Assembly (NCBI GenBank): GCA_011372845.1
Contig: DSAI01000082.1
Span: 1 to 5,020 of the forward strand
DNA from: Actinomycetota bacterium
GTDB taxonomy: Bacteria; Actinomycetota; Coriobacteriia; Anaerosomatales; Anaerosomataceae
DNA length: 5,020 bases
Reading direction: 5' to 3'
Notes under the pieces: model-generated
What the model saw: only the letters and a program-made list of their open reading frames with translations
Database searches by the model: none
Told to the model about the DNA's origin: nothing
Program-made: the position numbers and the translations under genes
Part shown: positions 1 to 4,934 of the stretch, piece after piece
Layout: the number at the start of each line of letters is the position of its first letter
How positions within the stretch are numbered: the first letter of the stretch is position 1

Positions 1-570
1 CGCGCCGCATGCGAGCACCTCAAAGCGCGTGAGACGGGACCGGCGGACGAGCTGGACCGGGAGCGTGCCCTCGACGTCATCGACCGCTACAGCACGGCGT
101 ACCGGGAGCGGGTGGTGGAGATCGCGCCGCTCGTGAACCAGATGGCGCGCCATGTACCCGCCCGTCGCTCCCGCAAGCTGCACGTCGGGCTGTTCGGGTA
201 CGCGCGTGAGCTCAGCGGTGTCACGCTGCCGCGCGCAATCGGCTTCACCTGCGCGCTGCACTCGCTCGGCCTTCCGCCCGAGATCATCGCCTTCGATGCG
301 CTTAACGCCGATGACCTCGCATACGTCATGCACGTGTATCCGTCGCTCGGCTCCAAGCTCGCGGACGCGATGCTGTACACGGATCCCAACGGGCCGCTGA
401 TGACGTCTTCGCTTCGCTGCGCGCTTGAGAGCGCCGGTTTCGGGGCATCTGCGGATGAGAGGTACCTGGAGATCGTGCGGCGGATTCGCTCGGACCTCGA
501 GCGCGGGGAGACCGCACAGACTGGAGACCTGGTCGTCCGCGCCGCGCTCATCCGCCGCTTTCTCGGCTAG
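1..570 (+). CDS. ppcA: Archaeal-type phosphoenolpyruvate carboxylase, C-terminal part (5' end outside window)
   Basis: The reading frame is open from base 1 and ends at TAG 568-570, giving 189 residues. Archaeal-type PEP carboxylases are usually around 480-550 residues, so roughly the last third is present. The enzyme carboxylates phosphoenolpyruvate with bicarbonate to oxaloacetate in the cytoplasm, an anaplerotic step feeding the TCA cycle. Visible family hallmarks are RKLHVGLFGYAR at residues 58-69 of the fragment, LPRAI at 76-80 and GLPPE at 90-94; these belong to the short archaeal-type family, not to the 900-residue bacterial/plant PEPC. The first GTG/ATG codons inside the fragment are not real starts because the coding frame continues upstream of them. 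The next gene starts 29 bp downstream on the same strand with no terminator between, so cotranscription is likely. The family call is from recognised motifs; substrate and physiological role follow from the family. Confidence 0.85.
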   Translation, partial: RAACEHLKARETGPADELDRERALDVIDRYSTAYRERVVEIAPLVNQMARHVPARRSRKLHVGLFGYARELSGVTLPRAIGFTCALHSLGLPPEIIAFDALNADDLAYVMHVYPSLGSKLADAMLYTDPNGPLMTSSLRCALESAGFGASADERYLEIVRRIRSDLERGETAQTGDLVVRAALIRRFLG

Positions 571-599
571 ACGGGACACACGTACAGGGAGGCAGGAAC

Positions 600-845
600 A
601 TGGCGATCACGAAGAAGGATACCGTCCGCGTCATGATCATCACCAAGGACCACCGCATCGAGGGCGACATGCACATCCTCGAGGGCGCGCGTCTGTCTGA
701 CTCGCTGAACGCGAAGAACAAGGACTTCTATGCCGTCACGGAGGCGTCCATCTTCCGCGTCGAGGACGACCGCCTGGTCGCTTCTCCGCCGTTCATCATC
801 GTGGGCCGCGAGGCCATCAGCGCGATCTTCCCGATGGAGGAGTGA
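600..845 (+). CDS. Small conserved protein, RLSD-motif family (DUF6812-like), function unknown
   Basis: A complete 81-residue protein starts at ATG 600, preceded by a good ribosome binding site AGGGAGG (586-592) at 7 nt. It has no signal peptide or membrane segment. Its pattern is two short beta-like stretches (VRVMIITKDHRIEGDM, residues 9-24), then RLSDSLN (31-37), then FYAVTEASIF (43-52), and a hydrophobic strand FIIVG (65-69). The arrangement 'I-x-G...RLSD-x-LN...F-x-x-x-T-(D/E)-A' is what I remember of a small uncharacterised bacterial domain family (DUF6812); that assignment is from memory and moderate. No catalytic residues are apparent, so a binding or regulatory role is possible but unproved. 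It follows the PEP carboxylase gene by 29 bp and its TGA lies inside a hairpin shared with the convergent cbiO stop codon. Confidence 0.8.
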   Translation: MAITKKDTVRVMIITKDHRIEGDMHILEGARLSDSLNAKNKDFYAVTEASIFRVEDDRLVASPPFIIVGREAISAIFPMEE

Positions 846-859
846 CCCGCAGGGGTCAC
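842..859. terminator. Hairpin at convergent gene ends, holding both stop codons
   Basis: GTGACCC (842-848), loop GCAG (849-852) and GGGTCAC (853-859) form a perfect 7-bp stem with a 4-nt loop. The TGA of the upstream plus-strand gene (843-845) and the TGA of cbiO on the minus strand (858-856) lie symmetrically in the two arms. The sequence is strand-symmetric, so it could act at the end of both transcripts. There is no T-tract on either side, so it is not a classical intrinsic terminator; it may stabilise 3' ends, or be a Rho-assisted end, or be chance. Confidence 0.45.
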
Positions 860-1746
860 GCTTGGGGCTCCTGGCATCCCTTCCAGCCGGCCAGCGCATC
901 TACGGCCTCAGCCACCGAGAGCGCGGGCCGGGGGGCGGTGCTGTCGCGCTCCCGGAGCCGGGCGAACAGCTCGGCGAGTATCGGCGGGTTGACGTTGCCC
1001 TCGGTGAGCGCGTCCGCGTTGGCGAACAGCTCCTCGGGAGTGCCGGCGAGCGCGATGCGGCCGCCGGGCGCGAGCACGTACGCGTAGTCGGCGAACTCGG
1101 GCACCGAGTCGATGTCGTGGGTGGACATGACGATCGTGACACCACGCTCCATCGCCAAACGGTCCATCAGACCGAGCAGCCCTGCGCGCGACTCCGGATC
1201 GAGCCCCTCGAACGGCTCGTCGAGCACGAGCAGGTCGGGCTCCATCACGAGCGCGCCAGCGAGCGCCACCTTGCGCTTCTCGCCGCCCGAGAGGTTGTGA
1301 GGGACGCGGTCGGCGAGGTGGTCGATGCCCAGCAGGTCGAGCGCGCGGTGCGCAGCTGCCAGGGCGTCGGCCTCGCTCATGCCGTACTGCCGCGGTGAGA
1401 ACGCGACGTCATCAATCACGGTCGGCGCAAGCAGCTGTTCGTCCACGTTCTGCAGTACCACGCCGATCCGCTGCCTGATCCTCGTCCACTCCTCCGAAGG
1501 CGACACGCCGAACACGGTGACCACGCCCTCCTGAGGTCTCATCAGGCCGAGGATGTGGTAGAGCATGGTGGTCTTGCCGGAGCCGTTGGGGCCGAGCACG
1601 GCCACACGTGCACCGATGTGCGCGAGGAAGTCGAGCCCGCAGAGATGCACCGATGTGCCGTCCTCGTACGTGTGCCGGACGCAGCTGATGCGGATGACCT
1701 CGTCGGCCCCCGCAAGCCGCCCGTGGTCGTGCGTGTGTCGGTTCAT
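856..1746 (-). CDS. cbiO: ECF-type metal transporter ATPase (CbiO/NikO-like)
   Basis: This is a 296-residue ATP-binding subunit of an energy-coupling-factor importer; it hydrolyses ATP on the cytoplasmic face to drive metal uptake through the CbiQ and CbiM membrane subunits. Walker A GPNGSGKT is at residues 52-59, Q-loop Gln99 in VVLQN, ABC signature LSGGE at 152-156, Walker B DLLVLDEP at 171-178 with catalytic Glu177, D-loop GLDP at 181-184, and switch His210 in STHD. All are intact. The C-terminal stretch with PPILAELF (254-261) is typical of CbiO-type ATPases. The ATG at 1746 is chosen over an in-frame ATG at 1839 because it has GGAGG 5 nt upstream and overlaps the cbiQ stop as ATGA, whereas the longer form would extend 96 bp into cbiQ with an Arg/Cys-rich, non-family N-terminus. 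The N-terminus has an odd His cluster (His4, His6, His8) before the domain begins near residue 17. Only one ATPase is encoded, so a homodimer is inferred. Confidence 0.93.
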   Translation of the reverse strand: MNRHTHDHGRLAGADEVIRISCVRHTYEDGTSVHLCGLDFLAHIGARVAVLGPNGSGKTTMLYHILGLMRPQEGVVTVFGVSPSEEWTRIRQRIGVVLQNVDEQLLAPTVIDDVAFSPRQYGMSEADALAAAHRALDLLGIDHLADRVPHNLSGGEKRKVALAGALVMEPDLLVLDEPFEGLDPESRAGLLGLMDRLAMERGVTIVMSTHDIDSVPEFADYAYVLAPGGRIALAGTPEELFANADALTEGNVNPPILAELFARLRERDSTAPRPALSVAEAVDALAGWKGCQEPQA

Positions 1747-2540
1747 CGGCGCCTCCGTCCAATCAGTGCACCGGTGGCAAGATCCACCGCGCCGGCGAGC
1801 GTGACGAGCCATGCATATCCGGCAAGGCCGGGAATCCACCTGAACGCCGCCACCACGCCCAGCAGGATCGCCGAGTAGATGAGCGCCGCCGTGTCGGCGG
1901 AGCGGTCGGCACTTCGTTGCCTGACTACGCGGAACCCGCCCTCGTAGCCGCGCAGGTGGAGGATGTCGTATTCGCGCTGCGAGAGGTCGAGCGAGTAGAG
2001 CAGCAGTCCGCCCATCGCCCGGACCGTGGCCGCGGCGGCCCTGACCGGCTGTCGTCTAGACAGGCCGGCGCGCAGCCTGATCGCACGCGAGAGGTCGCTG
2101 AACTTGTCGGCGAGTATGAACAGCGAGCGGTAGGTCATCAGCAATGCGTCTCCCACCACGCGCGGGGTCACGCGCTGGATGGGGGCGAACACCTGAGGGT
2201 ACGGCGTGGAGAACATGAGCGTCACAACGGCGAGCGCGGCGGTGACCGCCTTGAGCACCACGAGAGCGCCCAGAGGCACGTTCGCCGCGGCCGCGAACGC
2301 GAACACGAGGGCGAACACCGCCGGATAGAGCGCAAGCACCAGCATCTGCCGGACAGGGAGCCGTACGGCCGCGGCCGCCCCCGTGAGGGAGAGCGTGAGA
2401 CCTGCGGCGACCAGCGGGTCGTTCACGTTGACCACGGCGGCGAGCAGCAGCGCGGTCGCCACCAGCTTGCTGGACGGCGCCGCCCGGTGGAGGAGGGTGT
2501 CGCCCGATATCGCCGAGCGGTCCACGGCGGTGATGTCCAT
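1743..2540 (-). CDS. cbiQ: ECF transporter transmembrane coupling subunit (CbiQ/NikQ, EcfT family)
   Basis: A 265-residue integral membrane protein that links ATP hydrolysis by CbiO to the metal-binding CbiM. It begins MDITAVDRSAISGDTLLHR, followed by hydrophobic segments at about 24-58, 66-88, 92-110 and, near the end, 218-236 and 240-260. Between them is a basic cytoplasmic region with the two arginine coupling motifs expected in EcfT proteins: SRAIRLRAG (151-159) and LHLRGYEGG (194-202). LLMTYRSLFILADKF (133-147) is also a family-typical block. Length matches the family (about 250-270). The start ATG 2540-2538 shares its A with the TGA of cbiM (TGATG) and has GGGGGA (2551-2546) 5 nt upstream. 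Its own stop overlaps the cbiO ATG as ATGA, so the three transporter genes should be translationally coupled. The transported ion cannot be read from this subunit. Confidence 0.92.
   Translation of the reverse strand: MDITAVDRSAISGDTLLHRAAPSSKLVATALLLAAVVNVNDPLVAAGLTLSLTGAAAAVRLPVRQMLVLALYPAVFALVFAFAAAANVPLGALVVLKAVTAALAVVTLMFSTPYPQVFAPIQRVTPRVVGDALLMTYRSLFILADKFSDLSRAIRLRAGLSRRQPVRAAAATVRAMGGLLLYSLDLSQREYDILHLRGYEGGFRVVRQRSADRSADTAALIYSAILLGVVAAFRWIPGLAGYAWLVTLAGAVDLATGALIGRRRR
1752..1756 (-). promoter_or_regulatory. Ribosome binding site deciding the cbiO start
   Basis: On the minus strand GGAGG (1756 to 1752) lies 5 nt before ATG 1746, inside the 3' end of cbiQ. It supports the short start and argues against the ATG 93 bp further upstream. 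Confidence 0.7.
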
Positions 2541-3415
2541 CAGCGTCCCCCGTGTTCGTCGCCGACCCGTGCCGATGCGGAGGGCGGTGCGTTCACGCTG
2601 CGCAACAAGAGCGACGGCCGAACGCGTACCACATAGCCGAGAACACCCGCGGTCACCAGGGCCTCGAGGACCCAGCCGATCGGCCCGAGCGTGTAGACGA
2701 CCGCCGCGAATCGCGATACGGAGAGTGCGCCGCCTTCCTCGTGTTCGTCATCGTGTTCGGCCTCCGTTTCGTGCTCGTCAACGTGCCCGGCCTCGGTCGC
2801 ATGCTCGCCATCGTGCCCGTGATTGTCGCCGCCGAGGAGGCCCACGTTGATGAGGTCTCCGGAGAACGGGTTGCGGAACTCGAGCGTCTCCACGTCGAGC
2901 GCGCCGGTATGACGGGCGGTCGCACCCGAGCCGGCGAGCGCGACGATGCCTACCAGCATCGTCGTCGTGATGGCGAGCGTCACGATGGTGGAGGCCGCCG
3001 CGACCGGACGGACCCGTCGCGACCCCAGAAGCCTGAGACCGCCGTGCACGAGCGCCCACCCCAGTGCCATCTCGGTAGCGATCATCAGCGTGTTCAGGCC
3101 CACCACCGTGATCCCGCCGTGTCCTACCAACGCAAGCACGAGTACGACGATGAATGCCGAGATGGCGCCGAGCCAGGGGCCGAGCAGGGCGCCGGCGATC
3201 ACGGTGAGGTTCACGTGGTAGGCGATGGGCACGATCTCGATGGACATCGCCACCAGCACGAGCGCTGAGATGGCGCCAACGAGCGGTACGGCGCGCCGGG
3301 TCCCGGTGCGGGTCGCCATGCGCGACGCCATTCCCAGCAAGAGCGCCGTCGCAACCCACCCGGTGACCCACAGCCACCAGGGCAGCACCCCGTCGGGGAT
3401 ATGGATGTGCGACAT
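2540..3415 (-). CDS. cbiM: ECF metal transporter substrate-specificity subunit (CbiM/NikM-like) with His/acidic insertion
   Basis: A 291-residue membrane protein of the CbiM/NikM family, which binds the metal ion and passes it through the membrane. The N-terminus MSHIHIPDGVLP contains the family signature HIPDG; family structures use N-terminal residues and a later His as the metal site, and His67 in YHVNLT fits the second part. Hydrophobic segments are near 11-30, 44-64, 68-96, 103-128, 138-162 and 236-264; the last, with GPIGWVLEALVTAG and RVRPSLL, matches the usual C-terminal end of CbiM. Between the last two segments is an unusual loop of about 70 residues with three His/Asp/Glu-rich repeats (198-227), making the protein longer than the typical 200-230. 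No separate CbiN/NikN gene is present here, nor recognised in the loop. ATG 3415 is chosen (not the ATG at 3601) because it yields the family N-terminus, has GAGGGG (3427-3422) 6 nt upstream, and overlaps the fur stop as TGATG. Cobalt, nickel or zinc are all possible substrates. Confidence 0.9.
   Translation of the reverse strand: MSHIHIPDGVLPWWLWVTGWVATALLLGMASRMATRTGTRRAVPLVGAISALVLVAMSIEIVPIAYHVNLTVIAGALLGPWLGAISAFIVVLVLALVGHGGITVVGLNTLMIATEMALGWALVHGGLRLLGSRRVRPVAAASTIVTLAITTTMLVGIVALAGSGATARHTGALDVETLEFRNPFSGDLINVGLLGGDNHGHDGEHATEAGHVDEHETEAEHDDEHEEGGALSVSRFAAVVYTLGPIGWVLEALVTAGVLGYVVRVRPSLLLRSVNAPPSASARVGDEHGGR
2735..2824 (-). repeat. Three tandem 30-bp coding repeats: His/acidic decapeptides in CbiM
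   Basis: Three direct 30-bp units (2735-2764, 2765-2794, 2795-2824) encode residues 198-227 of CbiM. In protein order the units are NHGHDGEHAT, EAGHVDEHET and EAEHDDEHEE, sharing the core H-x-x-E-H at fixed positions. By hand count, adjacent DNA units agree at 22 of 30 and 20 of 30 bases, so the repeat is visible at both levels and probably arose by tandem duplication. Seven histidines and many Asp/Glu residues suggest a flexible divalent-metal-binding or metal-sensing loop, as in the His-rich loops known from zinc and nickel handling proteins; that function is an inference. Confidence 0.8.
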
Positions 3416-3867
3416 CAGGCGCCCCTCGTTCCTTCTCGGCAGTCGACGCACAACCCGTACAGGACGACCTCGTGGCTTGTGATGAGATGACCCTCCCGTG
3501 TCGCCGCGCTCGATACGGCATCGCCAAGCGGGCATTCCACGCCGAGCACGCGTCCGCAACGCGTACACACCAGGTGGTGGTGATGGTCGTTCCGCACGCA
3601 CAGCGCAAGCAGCGCCGAGCCATCCCGATCGCCCACGGTCATCACAGCACCGGCTTCTTGCATCGCGCTGATCGCGCGGTAGACGGTGGCCAGCCCGATC
3701 CCCGGGGAGGCGTCCGCCACCGCGAGATGGAGCTCCTCGGCGGTGAAGGCGGTCCGCATCTCACGTACCACGCGTGCTATCACGGCCCGCTGGACGCTCA
3801 CGCGGGCGGTACCGTAGAGCGTCGATGGCGTGGGCCCGTTGGGGTCTCGCTGATGATCAGCGTCCAC
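3415..3867 (-). CDS. Fur-family metal-dependent transcriptional regulator (Fur/Zur/Nur type)
   Basis: A 150-residue Fur-family repressor, expected to bind DNA as a metal-loaded dimer in the cytoplasm. The winged-helix part spans about residues 20-80, with SVQRAVIARVV (24-34), FTAEELH (41-47) and the recognition-helix block GIGLATVYRAISAMQEAGAV (56-75). The metal/dimer domain has HHHHLVC (95-101), structural zinc cysteines C101/C104 and C140/C143 (two CxxC pairs), and His132 in SHEVVLYGLC. GTG 3867 is chosen as start: GAGG (3877-3874) lies 6 nt upstream and the length matches the family; the ATG at 4029 would run through the palindrome and into the divergent lysR gene. It is the first gene of the fur-cbiM-cbiQ-cbiO operon, its TGA overlapping the cbiM ATG, so it most likely represses this transporter and itself when metal is plentiful. 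Sequence alone does not settle Zur, Nur or iron Fur; the neighbours argue against a classical iron regulator. Confidence 0.92.
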   Translation of the reverse strand: MDADHQRDPNGPTPSTLYGTARVSVQRAVIARVVREMRTAFTAEELHLAVADASPGIGLATVYRAISAMQEAGAVMTVGDRDGSALLALCVRNDHHHHLVCTRCGRVLGVECPLGDAVSSAATREGHLITSHEVVLYGLCVDCREGTRGA

Positions 3868-3868
3868 T

Positions 3869-3877
3869 CTCCACCTC
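3869..3877 (-). promoter_or_regulatory. Ribosome binding site of the fur-family gene, overlapping the operator
   Basis: The minus strand reads GAGGTGGAG (3877 to 3869) just before GTG 3867; GAGG is 6 nt from the start codon. Its first three bases are the outer edge of the large palindrome, so operator and translation start are nearly contiguous. This site supports the GTG start. Confidence 0.6.
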
Positions 3878-3907
3878 ACCAAGTGAGAAGCGTTCTCACT
3901 TGGTGAG
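3875..3907. promoter_or_regulatory. Perfect 15-3-15 inverted repeat, probable Fur-family operator
   Basis: The left arm CTCACCAAGTGAGAA (3875-3889) and right arm TTCTCACTTGGTGAG (3893-3907) are exact reverse complements around GCG (3890-3892). The core TGAGAA-GCG-TTCTCA (3884-3898) fits the general Fur/Zur-box pattern TGAnAAnnnTTnTCA. Each arm is itself a dyad, CTCAC-CAA-GTGAG (3875-3887) and CTCAC-TTG-GTGAG (3895-3907), giving four alternating pentamers. It covers the expected transcription start of the fur operon and lies 77 bp upstream of the lysR start. Autoregulation by the adjacent Fur-family protein is the simplest reading. Each arm also offers a T-N11-A spacing (3876/3888 and 3894/3906), so binding by the LysR protein cannot be excluded. 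Confidence 0.8.
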
Positions 3908-3934
3908 TATCGCACACTTCTGCCGTTCCCCGCT
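3906..3934 (-). promoter_or_regulatory. Weak candidate promoter of the fur-cbiMQO operon
   Basis: On the minus strand GATACT (3911 to 3906) resembles a -10 box (4 of 6 to TATAAT) and would place transcription start near 3899, inside the palindrome. The segment 17 bp upstream (about 3934-3929) is G-rich and does not resemble TTGACA. This fits a repressor-controlled start but is weak evidence. Confidence 0.3.
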
Positions 3935-3973
3935 ACCCCCTGCTGCGCTAGCATGGAGGCGCATACCCGATCG

Positions 3974-3979
3974 TGGAGG
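3974..3979 (+). promoter_or_regulatory. Ribosome binding site deciding the lysR start
   Basis: TGGAGG (3974-3979) lies 5 nt before GTG 3985. An alternative GTG at 3973 overlaps this site and would only add MEAP before the usual family N-terminus, so 3985 is preferred. Confidence 0.65.
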
Positions 3980-3984
3980 CCCCA

Positions 3985-4872
3985 GTGAACGTCAGCCAGC
4001 TCAAGACCTTCATCGCGGTGGTGGATCACCGTTCGTTCTCCGAGGCCGCGCGGCTGCTCGGCATCTCACAGCCGGCGGTGACCATGCAGATCCAGGCGCT
4101 GGAGTCGGACATCGGGGCCATGCTGCTCGATCGCGGATATCGCAAGATCGATCTCACCGAGGCCGGAGCGGCGCTCGTGCCGTATGCGCGACGCATCCTC
4201 GACCAGATCGACGATGCCCGTCACGCCATCGACATGCTCTCAGACACCGTCACGGGCCGTGTCACCGTGGCAGCGTCCACCACGCCCGGCCAGTACCTGT
4301 TGCCGCGTGTGCTCGGCGCATTCCTCAAGCTCTATCCGGAAGTGGGCGTCACGCTCCGTGTCTATGACTCGGCCGATGTCGTCGAGCGTGTGGAGGCCGA
4401 GGAGGCGGATCTTGGCATGACAGGCGCCGAGGTCCCGGGGGCCCGCGTGCACTACGAGCAGCTCGGCGTGGATGAGCTGCTTCTCATCTGCCCTCCTGAG
4501 CATCCACTCGCCGACAGGGAGACGCTGAAGTTCTCCGAGGTGGCGGCGCAGCCGTTCATCGTCCGCGAAGCGGGGTCCGGTACCCGGATGGTCTCGGAGG
4601 ACCTCGTGCGTCGGGCAGGCGTGGATCCGGGTGACCTGAACGTAGTGATGGAGCTTGGCACCAATGAGGCGATCGTGAGCGCTGTCGAGGGCGGCATGGG
4701 TATGGGGATCGTGAGCCGTCAGGTAGCGGCCAAGGCGCTTGAGCTCGGCACGGTCGCGCGCGTGCCGGGCGCCGGTTTCCCGGTGGAGCGGCCCCTCTTC
4801 CTCGTACTCCCACGACGGTCGCTCACTCGCGCAGCCGACGCGCTCGCGGATCACCTGCGCGCAACGATGTGA
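3985..4872 (+). CDS. LysR-family transcriptional regulator, CysL-like
   Basis: A complete 295-residue LysR-type regulator, normal length for the family, starting at GTG 3985. The N-terminal winged helix-turn-helix covers residues 1-60, with SFSEAARLLGISQPAVTMQI (17-36) as helix-turn-helix core. A linker helix (62-88) leads to the effector-binding domain (about 92-292). STTPGQYLLPR (98-108) and FIVREAGSGTR (191-201), a ligand-pocket loop, resemble the CysL/YeiE/CbbR branch; GGMGMGIVS (236-244) is also typical. CysL proteins regulate sulfite reduction, and related ones are annotated with selenium metabolism, but the effector here is not readable. It is divergent from the Fur-family gene with 117 bp between starts, sharing the region that holds the palindrome. 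Its target could be the divergent operon or the unit starting near 4935; neither is shown. No clear promoter of its own was found (TTCCCC 3926 / TAGCAT 3949 is weak). Confidence 0.92.
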   Translation: MNVSQLKTFIAVVDHRSFSEAARLLGISQPAVTMQIQALESDIGAMLLDRGYRKIDLTEAGAALVPYARRILDQIDDARHAIDMLSDTVTGRVTVAASTTPGQYLLPRVLGAFLKLYPEVGVTLRVYDSADVVERVEAEEADLGMTGAEVPGARVHYEQLGVDELLLICPPEHPLADRETLKFSEVAAQPFIVREAGSGTRMVSEDLVRRAGVDPGDLNVVMELGTNEAIVSAVEGGMGMGIVSRQVAAKALELGTVARVPGAGFPVERPLFLVLPRRSLTRAADALADHLRATM

Positions 4873-4900
4873 CCCTGCATGCGCCCGTGAGGCATCCGGG

Positions 4901-4928
4901 TTGCGTGTCTGGCGTGTTACGCTAAACT
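4901..4928 (+). promoter_or_regulatory. Candidate sigma70-type promoter after lysR
   Basis: TTGCGT (4901-4906) and TAAACT (4923-4928) are separated by 16 bp, each agreeing with the -35/-10 consensus at 4 of 6 positions. It is the most AT-rich spot in the 148-bp stretch after lysR. The predicted start near 4935 would place the following hairpins at the 5' end of a new transcript running out of the window. Confidence 0.45.
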
Positions 4929-4934
4929 CACACT

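Noticed and set aside
571..599. Terminator between the PEP carboxylase and the small gene
   Set aside because: The 29-bp gap has no inverted repeat or T-tract, only the ribosome binding site.
1747..1839. Longer cbiO start at ATG 1839 (327 residues)
   Set aside because: It would overlap cbiQ by 97 bp with an Arg/Cys-rich extension unlike CbiO; the ATG at 1746 has a GGAGG site and the usual ATGA overlap.
2735..2824. CRISPR-like or intergenic repeat array
   Set aside because: The 30-bp units are imperfect, have no spacers, and are in frame inside cbiM, coding for His/acidic decapeptides.
1917..3268. Long plus-strand open frames opposite cbiQ and cbiM (1917-2636, 2552-3268)
   Set aside because: Their composition (runs of Arg, Glu, His, Gly, no recognisable domains) is that of antisense shadows in high-GC DNA; the minus-strand proteins have clear family motifs.
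3416..3601. Longer cbiM start at ATG 3601 (353 residues)
   Set aside because: The extra 62 residues are out-of-frame translation of the fur gene, and the family N-terminus HIPDG follows directly after ATG 3415.
3868..4029. Longer fur-family start at ATG 4029
   Set aside because: It would read through the palindrome and into the divergent lysR coding region; GTG 3867 gives normal family length and has a ribosome binding site.
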